64,000 nt of DNA, taken from positions 62,001 to 126,000 of the forward strand of contig NZ_JABAOB010000011.1 of NCBI RefSeq assembly GCF_012726295.1, in the 5' to 3' direction. Both the position numbers and the translations under genes were made by a program. How positions within the stretch are numbered: position 1 is the stretch's first letter; every line of letters starts with the position of its first letter. This document shows, piece after piece, positions 9,651 to 17,240 of this stretch. The notes beneath the pieces were generated by a model that did not search any database, was not told the origin of the DNA, and was given only the letters and a program-made list of their open reading frames with translations. This DNA is from Chitinophaga sp. Ak27 (GTDB taxonomy: Bacteria; Bacteroidota; Bacteroidia; Chitinophagales; Chitinophagaceae).

Positions 9651-11552
9651 CTACAATTTTTCAATCCAGCGACTATACCATAATTGAAATACCAGCATGT
9701 TCCACAGTTTCTGGTGACTCACCTTTCCGCCGGATAAATAATGATTCAATAGTTGCTCTACATGTGGAACGTTGAACAAACCGGATTTTGCCAGGCGCTC
9801 ACCGGATAGGTAGTACTGCATCTGTTCCTTGAGGTCGTCGCGGAACCATTCCTGCAAAGGTGCAATGAATGGCCTTTTTGGACGTTCCATCAGGGGCCTG
9901 GGAATATATTTATGTACAATTGTTTTCAGGATATATTTGTTGATCCCATCTTTCGTTTTCAGGCTGGCAGGCACCTGGGCAAGGAATTCCACGAGGCGGT
10001 GATCCAGCATAGGTTCGCGGCCTTCGATGCTGACAGACATCGTGGCCCTGTCGACCTTTACCAGGTTGTTATCTACCAGGAATGTTTTGTAGTCCACTGC
10101 CAGTAAGCGATTCAGCGGATCGTTCATCCGGTCCAGTTCCCCGTTCATATCGAAGTTAGTTTTATAACCATCTACAGGGCTGGCGGTATAATAGTTTACT
10201 TCGTTTTCGGTAAGATACTGGCTGATATATTTCAGGGCATGCTGTGGTTTTCCACTGGCCCAGATCAATTTCATCTTCTCGTAACGGGACGCGAAGTTGT
10301 ATTGCTTATTGAAATAAGGAATCACTTCCGGGGATACCACCGACATCGCCGCACTCAGGGTACGCTGTATCGGACGTGGGAAGCTGCCGGTATAGCGGAG
10401 CGATTGGTTAAATTTATTATACCCCGCAAATACCTCATCTCCCCCATCGGCAGATAACACTACTTTCACTTCCCGGCTGGCAAAACGGCTCACCAGTGTA
10501 GTGGGTACGGTAGAATTATCAGCAAAGGGCTCATCGTATATTTCGGGCAGGTGATGCAATACTTCCTGTGCGTCTTTAGGTCCTACGATCCACTCATGGT
10601 GCTCGGTACCCAGGTGCATGGCTATTTTCTTCGCTTCCCTGGACTCGTCCCACTGTGGTTCTTTATAGCCGATGGTGAAGGTTTTGATACGGCTGGAGGT
10701 ATTAGATTGCAGCAAGGCCGCCACGCTGGCACTATCATATCCACCACTTAAAAAAACGCCCACCGGCACATCAGACACCATTCGGTAACTATACGCGCTA
10801 TGCATCAGCTCTTCCGTATGACGGATGACATCGCCTTCAGACAGGTGTGTCAGCGGCTGTTTGTACGCATTCAACACATTCCAGTACTCCTGCTCGCTAA
10901 TGGCTTCCTTTTCCAAAGATACTTTCAGCAAGTGCCCTGGCCGGAGCTTATGCGTATTCCGGTAAATAGTATATGGCGCCGGGATATAGCTGTATTGCAG
11001 GAACAGGGACAGACTTTTTTCATCAATCTCTTTCTTAAAAGACGGATGTTCACAGAGTCCTTTTAACTCTGAAGCAAAAAGCAGCGTACGGTTGTGCCAG
11101 TAGTAGTACAGTGGTTTTACGCCGGCCCTGTCACGGAACAGGATAACTTCTCCTGCATTGCGGTCGTAGATCACAAACGCGAACATGCCGATGCATTTAT
11201 CCAGGATCTTACCCTGCCACTGGGCATAGCCTTTTAGCAATACCTCGGTATCGGCGCCGGAGCGGAAACTGTGCCCCAGCTTTTCCAGTTCGGTCCTGAT
11301 CTCCTTAAAATTATATATCTCTCCATTGAAGATAATGGAATATTGTTCGAAGTGCATAGGCTGATGACCGGAACTGGAAAGATCCAGGATCGACAGCCGG
11401 CGTTGCCCCAAACCGATGGAGGCATGTGGGTGTTCATACACCTCGTACCCGGCATCGTTGGGTCCGCGATGTGCCATCGCATCCGTCATACTGCGTAATA
11501 TACCTGTATCTGATTTTTGGGTAAAATCAATAAACCCTGCTATGCCACACAT
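9651..11552 (-). CDS. asnB: Glutamine-dependent asparagine synthase-like amidotransferase
   Basis: The 633-residue protein starts MCGIAGFID, exposing the N-terminal catalytic Cys2 of class II glutamine amidotransferases (glutaminase domain about 2-210). It then has an ATP-pyrophosphatase domain with the P-loop-like SGGYDSASVAALL. It is full length for AsnB (about 600-640). Such genes are frequent inside polysaccharide clusters, where they are thought to amidate sugar uronic acids or amino-acid substituents rather than make free asparagine. Here it sits between two glycosyltransferases, overlapping the upstream GT2 gene by 13 bp. A true AsnB role remains possible. Confidence 0.85.
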   Translation of the reverse strand: MCGIAGFIDFTQKSDTGILRSMTDAMAHRGPNDAGYEVYEHPHASIGLGQRRLSILDLSSSGHQPMHFEQYSIIFNGEIYNFKEIRTELEKLGHSFRSGADTEVLLKGYAQWQGKILDKCIGMFAFVIYDRNAGEVILFRDRAGVKPLYYYWHNRTLLFASELKGLCEHPSFKKEIDEKSLSLFLQYSYIPAPYTIYRNTHKLRPGHLLKVSLEKEAISEQEYWNVLNAYKQPLTHLSEGDVIRHTEELMHSAYSYRMVSDVPVGVFLSGGYDSASVAALLQSNTSSRIKTFTIGYKEPQWDESREAKKIAMHLGTEHHEWIVGPKDAQEVLHHLPEIYDEPFADNSTVPTTLVSRFASREVKVVLSADGGDEVFAGYNKFNQSLRYTGSFPRPIQRTLSAAMSVVSPEVIPYFNKQYNFASRYEKMKLIWASGKPQHALKYISQYLTENEVNYYTASPVDGYKTNFDMNGELDRMNDPLNRLLAVDYKTFLVDNNLVKVDRATMSVSIEGREPMLDHRLVEFLAQVPASLKTKDGINKYILKTIVHKYIPRPLMERPKRPFIAPLQEWFRDDLKEQMQYYLSGERLAKSGLFNVPHVEQLLNHYLSGGKVSHQKLWNMLVFQLWYSRWIEKL

Positions 11553-12463
11553 ATATTATCTGGTTTAGGATGTTTAAGGTTCCAGAAAATGCCATTCCAG
11601 AATGCTTTCATATGAACGGATTCCCTTTTTAGTAGAAACTGCGCCGTGTTTTTGGGGATGGTGAAAAAGATAAAGTACAACATAAAAAACATCCGGGCTG
11701 GCAGTTTAACATTCCTTCGCATGAATAATATCCGGTTGCGTGTAATGTAGTATGTTTTCAGCGGGCTGTTCTTCCCGGTAGTCATCGATTCTTTATGATA
11801 GATGAGGGATTTATACTGGTAATATATTTTATATCCCTGACGTTTGAATTGTTCGCACCAGTCAAATTCCTCGTAGTACAGGAAATATACTTCCGGCATG
11901 AGCCCTACCTTTTTTAAAGCAGCAGCAGATACCATCATAGCACCACCATGTGCATAATGTGTTTCTGTAAAGGCATCATACTGGCCATTGTCTGTTTCCC
12001 GGCAACCGATCATACTGTTTCTGCCGGTGAGCGTATCTACGGCTTTATAGCCGGCATATTCGATGGTGCCTTTTTGGAAGAAGTAATGGAACTTGGGACT
12101 TACTACACCTGCATCGGGATGCTGACTAAACACTTCCAGTAATCCTTCTATCAGGCCTTCGGTAAATTCTGTATCATTATTAACCAGGAACAGGTAGTCC
12201 CCTGTGGCGGCCTTTATACCCAGGTTATTGCCTCCCGCGAATCCCAGGTTCTGTTCGCTCAGTATAACCCTGGCAGCAGGATATTCCTGCTGAATGGCCC
12301 CCGTGGGGTTTTCAGCAGAGGCATTGTCAACCACAATCACTTCCAGGCGGGGATAGCCGATGCGTTTGAGCGACGCCATCAGTTCCACTGTTACTTTAGC
12401 GTTATTATAATTAACAGTGATAATGGATACCAGTGGATAATATGTATTATTTTCTGGCTGCAT
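11540..12463 (-). CDS. GT2 glycosyltransferase (WbbL/rhamnosyltransferase-like)
   Basis: The 307-residue enzyme has the GT-A fold signatures VSIITVNYNN at the N-terminus, VVDNASAENP, the metal-binding region FLVNNDTEF, and YYEEFDWCEQFKRQGYK, typical of the WbbL-like GT2 group. A hydrophobic patch near the C-terminus (MFFMLYFIFFTIP) could anchor it in the membrane. Its ends overlap both neighbours (13 and 17 bp), indicating tight translational coupling in the EPS operon. The transferred sugar is unknown; rhamnose is only the commonest annotation in the group. Confidence 0.85.
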   Translation of the reverse strand: MQPENNTYYPLVSIITVNYNNAKVTVELMASLKRIGYPRLEVIVVDNASAENPTGAIQQEYPAARVILSEQNLGFAGGNNLGIKAATGDYLFLVNNDTEFTEGLIEGLLEVFSQHPDAGVVSPKFHYFFQKGTIEYAGYKAVDTLTGRNSMIGCRETDNGQYDAFTETHYAHGGAMMVSAAALKKVGLMPEVYFLYYEEFDWCEQFKRQGYKIYYQYKSLIYHKESMTTGKNSPLKTYYITRNRILFMRRNVKLPARMFFMLYFIFFTIPKNTAQFLLKRESVHMKAFWNGIFWNLKHPKPDNICVA

Positions 12464-13655
12464 CTAATAAAGGGTTGTTAATACCCGTTTGTGTATGAGT
12501 AGTGTGAATGAATGTTTTGTCAGCTCCCTTGAGGCGAAACAACAATAATATCATAATACCGATAGCCCTGGGCAATGCGATCATAGCGGTAACCAGGTAT
12601 TTCCTGAAAAACTTTCCCGGGATGGGTAACAGGAGGCTCAGCATATTTGCTATAAACAGCCCTGCCCACACATAAGCCGGAATAACCAGAAAAGACTGCA
12701 ACAGGAAACAAAGAGCGGTAATGAATGTTAATGCGGCCAGGAGCAACATCCTGGGCAGTAAAGCATTCTGGCAAACGGCCAGGTTAAAGTAATTGATATT
12801 ACCCCTGAAAAGAGCTTTCCATCCGGCGCGCCAGTAAGTGCGTAAATATACCAGTTGACTGGACATCCAACGTTTACGTTGGTTTTCGAATACGGCCGCA
12901 TGAGTAATTTTCTCATCAAACACGTAGGCATCTTCCAGGTAGTGGATGCTATGCCCCTTTTCTATTACCAGCAGTTGCAACACTTTATCAAATCCGCCGG
13001 TAGCCTGTATTTCACTTAAGATCTGCTTGATCAGCGGGTAATGAAACGCCATGCCGGATCCAATCACAGAAGACGATAAACCCAGGGCATTAGCTCCTTT
13101 ACGGTAAAGATGATTGGCTATAATTTCATTGGCAGCGTCCAGTATAGCAAATGGTGTATTGAGATTCTTTGCTACCCGTTGCCCCTGAATAGCATAATAT
13201 CCTTGTTGATAAGCGTGATTAATCTTCAACAAAAAGTCTTCTTCCAGCATATTGTCCGCATCGCAGATCAATGCCATATCATAATCATCGCCCAGTTCCT
13301 CAAATGCCGCATTCAGTGATTTGGCCTTGGTACTTTTATCAAATTTAACGGCGATTACATTGGCGCCGGTAGCAGCCAGTTCCTCCAGCGTTCTTGGCTG
13401 GAGTGAATCTGCTATTACCACTACCTCAAACCTGGTAAGCGGGTAGCGTAAGCGATTGTAACTATTCACCGTCGATAAGATAATACTGTCTTCCTTGTAG
13501 GCAGGAATAAGTATCGCAATCTTTGCAAAAGCAGTCGTTTCCTCGTAGTTAATCTTTTCCTTACGGCTCAGGCGACCTGCTATGGATAACAAAAGATTAT
13601 ACAATACGCAACCGGCCAGGTAAACAAACAGTATTACTTCTATAGTAGCTATCAT
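12447..13655 (-). CDS. Membrane GT2 glycosyltransferase, processive type
   Basis: The 402-residue protein has an N-terminal TM helix, a GT-A domain with ILIPAYKEDS, the ICDADN motif (DxD-type metal site), a TED-like region (LEDAYVFDEK) and the Q-x-x-R-W motif in NQRKRW. At least three C-terminal TM helices follow. That order is shared with cellulose/hyaluronan/N-acetylglucosaminyl synthases. It may build the backbone of the EPS or act as a membrane-bound single-step transferase. The start overlaps the upstream sugar transferase stop by one base. Confidence 0.83.
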   Translation of the reverse strand: MIATIEVILFVYLAGCVLYNLLLSIAGRLSRKEKINYEETTAFAKIAILIPAYKEDSIILSTVNSYNRLRYPLTRFEVVVIADSLQPRTLEELAATGANVIAVKFDKSTKAKSLNAAFEELGDDYDMALICDADNMLEEDFLLKINHAYQQGYYAIQGQRVAKNLNTPFAILDAANEIIANHLYRKGANALGLSSSVIGSGMAFHYPLIKQILSEIQATGGFDKVLQLLVIEKGHSIHYLEDAYVFDEKITHAAVFENQRKRWMSSQLVYLRTYWRAGWKALFRGNINYFNLAVCQNALLPRMLLLAALTFITALCFLLQSFLVIPAYVWAGLFIANMLSLLLPIPGKFFRKYLVTAMIALPRAIGIMILLLFRLKGADKTFIHTTHTQTGINNPLLDAARK

Positions 13656-14806
13656 TATACATTATCTTTTTGTACAAGGGCAAATGGTGTGCTCGCCATC
13701 AGCCACATATCATATCTGAAGGAACGGTTATGCGCGTAATTAATATCCAGGTCTATTCTTTCCTGTACAGACATTTCCTTCTTTCCCCTTTTGCTCACCT
13801 GCCAAAGACCGGTGATGCCGGCGGGCGCCAGGAATCTTTCCACCCATTGGTCAGTGGTCAGCGTGGTTGCCTCATATAATGGTAAAGGACGATTGCCTAC
13901 GAGCGACATATCTCCTTTAATTACGTTCAGAAGCTGGGGAATTTCATCCAGGCTGGTATTGCGCAGGAAGCTGCCCAATCTGGTCACCCTTGGATCGTTG
14001 GAAACTTTAATGAAGGTAGGTCCGTTACCCTGACCATCATATTGATTGAGATGTTTAATTTTATCCAGTTGCTTATCCGCATCTGGTATCATGGTACGGA
14101 ACTTATAAAATTTAAATACGCGGTAATTTCTGCCGGCACGTTTAGCGGCATAAAATATAGGGCCTTTTGACTCTAACCTGATCATCGCTGCGATCACGAG
14201 CAGGACGGGGCTTAACACAATCAGGCCACCGGTGGCCAGGGTAATGTCCAGGGTACGCTTGAGCAGGTTGCTGTAAAACTTCCCGGAATATAAACGGGTA
14301 CGCAGGCTGCTGCTCTTGTAAACAGGAAACGTGCGCATGCGCTTAAACTTGCTGACAATGGCAATTTTATTGTTCAGCATATGCCACGCACTGGCGGTAA
14401 TAATATCATCAATAAACGTATAGCGGGCAACCAAGGGTTTCAGTTCGTCAAATCCTTTATCGATATATACGAAGAAAGGAATAGAACCCAGAAACTGGTG
14501 GCTGTTAAAAAAAGTATCCCATTCCGTTAATGTTGTTTCATAATTGCTGTCAAACCCATAAATGATAGCTGAAGGCATTTTCTTGAAAACATGCTGCAGC
14601 TGATGAATTACTTTTCTCGCATCCTCTACTTGCTCTGTCACGACACATCTAAACTGACTATTTTCTGCCAGCATGACTTTGTTGGGTTTTCCAACAAAAA
14701 GTACCACGCTTTCAGCATCTGCTACCTGGGTGAGTAAACTATTTCTATTTACTTCTACGCCTCTGATGCTCTTAACTTGCAGTAAATTGGGGGTAATGGT
14801 ATTCAT
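13655..14806 (-). CDS. Polyprenyl-phosphate sugar-1-phosphate transferase with receiver-like N-domain
   Basis: The 383-residue protein has two parts. The C-terminal part (about 175-383) is a bacterial sugar transferase (WcaJ/PglC/WbaP catalytic core): KRTLDITLATGGLIVLSPVLL membrane hairpin, KFYKFRTM, the acidic catalytic region after it, and SLDEIPQLLNVIKGDMSLVGNRPL. It starts EPS synthesis by loading sugar-1-phosphate onto undecaprenyl phosphate. The N-terminal part (about 15-150) lacks the four TM helices of WcaJ/WbaP and instead reads like a response-regulator receiver fold (AIIYGFD, IPFFVYIDKG, FIDDIITASAW). The gene lies 42 bp after a stand-alone receiver gene. Confidence 0.85.
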   Translation of the reverse strand: MNTITPNLLQVKSIRGVEVNRNSLLTQVADAESVVLFVGKPNKVMLAENSQFRCVVTEQVEDARKVIHQLQHVFKKMPSAIIYGFDSNYETTLTEWDTFFNSHQFLGSIPFFVYIDKGFDELKPLVARYTFIDDIITASAWHMLNNKIAIVSKFKRMRTFPVYKSSSLRTRLYSGKFYSNLLKRTLDITLATGGLIVLSPVLLVIAAMIRLESKGPIFYAAKRAGRNYRVFKFYKFRTMIPDADKQLDKIKHLNQYDGQGNGPTFIKVSNDPRVTRLGSFLRNTSLDEIPQLLNVIKGDMSLVGNRPLPLYEATTLTTDQWVERFLAPAGITGLWQVSKRGKKEMSVQERIDLDINYAHNRSFRYDMWLMASTPFALVQKDNV

Positions 14807-14848
14807 CGGTTAAAAAGTTGTAGTGTATTCGTTTGTGACAATAACATA

Positions 14849-15241
14849 TTAAATAGCGGTGGCGCTTAACTGTTTCTCCAGGATAAAGTCCACCTTATTT
14901 AATAACTGCATTGGATCAAATGGCTTCTGCAACACTTCTCTCACACTATTGTACCGTGCAGTCAGATCATTGGTTTTGTCGGCATAAAACCCCGACAGCA
15001 CCATTACGGGTGTATCCTGGTATAAATAGCTACCCGACAGGTAGTCCAGCAGTTCCCATCCATCAATATTAGGCATTTGCAAATCGGTAATAATTAAATC
15101 TGCTTTGTTACCGTTCAGTAACCAGGTAATTGCTACCAGGCCGTCCTGCGCTGTTACCACGGAATATTCCTTTCCTAAAACCGCCTCCAGCAAATAACGC
15201 ATCGGCATACTATCATCTATTATTAAAATTTTCTTTTTCAT
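14849..15241 (-). CDS. Stand-alone response-regulator receiver protein
   Basis: The 130-residue protein consists of a single CheY-like receiver domain. It keeps the acidic pair (IIDDSMPMRYLL), the phospho-acceptor Asp in DLIITDLQMPNIDGWELL, the Ser/Thr switch (VMVLSG) and the conserved Lys in LQKPFDP. There is no DNA-binding or output domain, so it must act through a partner protein. As first gene of the EPS operon, directly before a sugar transferase with a receiver-like domain, a role in controlling the initiating step is a reasonable inference. No histidine kinase is present in the window. Confidence 0.85.
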   Translation of the reverse strand: MKKKILIIDDSMPMRYLLEAVLGKEYSVVTAQDGLVAITWLLNGNKADLIITDLQMPNIDGWELLDYLSGSYLYQDTPVMVLSGFYADKTNDLTARYNSVREVLQKPFDPMQLLNKVDFILEKQLSATAI

Positions 15242-15451
15242 TATACCTTCTTTTCAAACAATTATTTAAAACTGTTACATGGTGGTTTGCAAAAAATTTA
15301 GCGCAAACTCCCGAAGGCTTTTGATGGGATCTGGTCAATTATCAGTCAGGTAAGTTACCTAATGCGGTCTTTGCAGGGGATATGAGAGAGGAAAAATGGT
15401 TTTTTCATGCTTGTTGTGTATTCCCGAATCTTCACTCGACGAATATGAAAG

Positions 15452-15540
15452 CAAAAGTATAGTTTTAAAAATATCAGCGATATTTTTTTTTGTAAACGAC
15501 CAAATTTGGAGGGTAAGTGTTGCAATTTTTGAGGTAAACG
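15452..15540 (-). promoter_or_regulatory. Phased-repeat promoter of the minus-strand EPS operon
   Basis: On the minus strand a -7 box TACTTTTG (15459-15452) lacks a TTG-type -33 element. Starting 31 nt upstream are three direct repeats at exact 21-bp spacing: CGTTTACA (15498-15491), CACTTACC (15519-15512) and CGTTTACC (15540-15533). Two helical turns per repeat and the fixed gap suggest an activator dimer or oligomer contacting RNA polymerase. The repeat resembles a LytTR-type site (core CGTTTA), but the regulator is not encoded here. Confidence 0.6.
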
Positions 15541-15594
15541 GTCATTTACATTTCAATAAAGTGGTCTGGAGCAATGAACTAACACAAATTACGA

Positions 15595-15625
15595 TTTGCG
15601 TATCATTTAAATTACAATACTTTTG
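15595..15625 (+). promoter_or_regulatory. Canonical Bacteroidota promoter of the GT2 gene
   Basis: TTTG (15595-15598), 19 bp, TACTTTTG (15618-15625) matches the consensus TTTG-N19-TAnnTTTG exactly. Transcription should start near 15631, so a GTG at 15625 lies inside the -7 box and cannot be the start codon; this decides for ATG 15664. Confidence 0.75.
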
Positions 15626-15663
15626 TGAAGAAAACAAATAAGCCCCTTTTAAGTTTTGCTGCT

Positions 15664-16851
15664 ATGTCCACCTTTTTGTCTGTGATCTTTTGGCTGAGTC
15701 TTTTTATAGTATGCTACAGTTATGTAGGATATGGTCTGCTGCTATATTTCATTATACGTATCAAACGTCTATTACATGGGCATTCACAGCATGGCGACCC
15801 TTCCTTTGTTCCCCCGGTAACTTTTCTTGTTGCCGCCTATAATGAAGAAGATTTTATCGCTGAAAAAATAAAGAACAGCCTGGCGATGGACTACCCTGCC
15901 GATAAAATCCGTTTCATTTTTGTAACAGACGGATCATCTGATCACACCAATGAAATCATAGCACAATATCCGCAGGTAACTTTATTATATGATCCTCAGC
16001 GCAGGGGAAAAATGGCTGCTGTTAATCGCGCCATGGAACAGGTACACACTCCCTTTGTAGTACTATCGGACGCCAATACACTATTGAATCCCGGCGCCGT
16101 GTCCCTGCTCATGCAACACTTTGCCGATCCTGCTACCGGCGTGGTGGCGGGGGAAAAAAAGGTGATGCCCACTACCGGCGGCGCAGAAGCCGAAGGAGAA
16201 GGCATGTACTGGAAATATGAGTCCCTGCTCAAAAAATGGGATGCAGAGCTCTACAGTGTAATGGGCGCTGCTGGCGAGCTGATTGCCATCCGTACCGAGC
16301 TGTATGAACACCCGGAAGAAGATACTATCCTGGATGATTTTATGATTTCTTTCCGTATCAATATGAAAGGATACAAAGTGATGTATGAACCGGCAGCCTA
16401 TGCCATGGAAACGTCTTCTGCCTCCCTGGGGGAAGAGTATAAACGTAAAGTAAGAATATGTGCCGGAGGTTTCCAGTCTATGGGACGCCTGCTCCCACTG
16501 CTCAACCCTTTCCGCTATCCTAAAATTACATGGCAATACATTTCCCACCGGGTACTCCGGTGGACCCTGGCCCCTTTATCGCTGCTCCTGGCTATCATTA
16601 GTAATGCTTTACTGGTAATAGGGCAGGCAGGTAATATTTATATTGTGACGGGCATCGCCCAAGTCTGCTTCTATGGAGCAGCGCTCGTAGGTTATCTTCT
16701 CGCCAAACGCCAGAAAAAAGTGAAATACTTTTATATCCCTTTCTATTTCGTATTTATGAATGTTGCTGTGTACATCGGTTGCATACGTTATTTCCGGAAG
16801 CGACAATCCGCTGTTTGGGAACGGGCGCAAAGAAGTATCGCCGTGCAATAA
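15664..16851 (+). CDS. Membrane GT2 glycosyltransferase (cellulose synthase-like)
   Basis: The 395-residue protein has an N-terminal TM helix, a GT-A domain (VTFLVAAYNEEDF, FVTDGSSDHT, VVLSDANTLL as the metal-binding segment, LDDFMISFRI) and three C-terminal hydrophobic helices. It resembles icaA/BcsA-like poly-sugar synthases and the 'glycosyltransferase family 2' proteins found beside EPS loci. ATG 15664 is used because the promoter's -7 box covers the only upstream alternative. It is divergent from the main EPS operon but shares the control region. Its product linkage is unknown. Confidence 0.83.
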   Translation: MSTFLSVIFWLSLFIVCYSYVGYGLLLYFIIRIKRLLHGHSQHGDPSFVPPVTFLVAAYNEEDFIAEKIKNSLAMDYPADKIRFIFVTDGSSDHTNEIIAQYPQVTLLYDPQRRGKMAAVNRAMEQVHTPFVVLSDANTLLNPGAVSLLMQHFADPATGVVAGEKKVMPTTGGAEAEGEGMYWKYESLLKKWDAELYSVMGAAGELIAIRTELYEHPEEDTILDDFMISFRINMKGYKVMYEPAAYAMETSSASLGEEYKRKVRICAGGFQSMGRLLPLLNPFRYPKITWQYISHRVLRWTLAPLSLLLAIISNALLVIGQAGNIYIVTGIAQVCFYGAALVGYLLAKRQKKVKYFYIPFYFVFMNVAVYIGCIRYFRKRQSAVWERAQRSIAVQ

Positions 16852-16889
16852 TCGTCGCCCTCGCTTTTTATTCACAAGGCAGATGTTTG

Positions 16890-16957
16890 CGTTTACCAGC
16901 CAAAAGCCGCCGTTTACCAAAAAAAATATAATATATACGAACAGTTATTTACTTTAG
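16890..16957 (+). promoter_or_regulatory. Phased-repeat promoter, second copy
   Basis: Two identical repeats CGTTTACCA (16890-16898 and 16911-16919) lie exactly 21 bp apart. Counting from the 8-bp core, 31 nt separate the nearer repeat (16911-16918) from TACTTTAG (16950-16957), a -7 box with one mismatch to TAnnTTTG. This is the same spacing as at the promoter of the minus-strand EPS operon. The inferred transcript has a leader of about 275 nt. Confidence 0.55.
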
Positions 16958-17055
16958 CAGGGAATAAAGGAAATTGAATAAAGAGATTGTGTCCTGCTAT
17001 TTGAATGGACTGACAATGCAACAATATCAGTGAATAAGTTAATTCCCTGACCACC

Positions 17056-17143
17056 ATTTCCCCTCAGCCTTATCCTTCGACAAAGCCTCCATGCTGACAG
17101 ACAAGTGTCTGATACAGCTAGTAATTTTTACCATCTCCTCTGA
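17056..17143 (+). promoter_or_regulatory. Conserved EPS leader element, copy 1
   Basis: Box 1 (17056-17087) matches box 1 of copy 2 at about 24 of 32 aligned columns. After 10 nt comes a hairpin CAGAC-AAGT-GTCTG (17098-17111); after 13 more nt the 19-nt box TTTTTACCATCTCCTCTGA (17125-17143) is identical to copy 2. The element ends 97 nt before the start codon at 17241. The family and function are not recognised. Confidence 0.6.
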
Positions 17144-17240
17144 ACGAAACGTAATTCCGGTTTCCCGGGGTTTTAGCTGTGACATTTTTTTCCTTCAGCC
17201 AAGCCGAAAGCTGTGGGATCACGTAATATAATATACTTCT

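Larger units (their letters stand above)
15242..15663. other. Divergent control region between the two EPS transcription units
   Basis: This 422-bp non-coding region contains, from left to right: the inferred leader of the minus-strand EPS operon, with a hairpin at 15348-15360 and weak similarity to the leader element at 17056; a minus-strand -7 box (15452-15459); three 21-bp-phased repeats (15491-15540); and a canonical plus-strand promoter (15595-15625). No gene is seen in it. Confidence 0.7.
16852..17240. other. Long intergenic control region before the giant esterase/FN3 gene
   Basis: This 389-bp non-coding region holds two CGTTTACC repeats, an inferred -7 box and the 88-nt leader element described separately. 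A 31-codon reading frame on the minus strand (17039-17134) begins inside the conserved 19-nt box; I do not call it a gene. Confidence 0.7.

Noticed and set aside
15625..15663. GTG start for the GT2 gene at 15625
   Set aside because: It overlaps the last base of a consensus -7 box and would precede the transcription start.
17039..17134. A 31-codon minus-strand frame starting inside the conserved 19-nt box (reverse sense reads AGAGGAG-ATG-GTAAAA), with a similar 42-codon frame at 22673-22801
   Set aside because: The shared ribosome-site-like start is tempting, but after the first codons the two peptides differ, a one-base gap in box 1 breaks the shared frame, substitutions show no codon-position bias, and the hairpin pairing is conserved instead. 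I prefer a leader RNA; ribosome profiling would decide.
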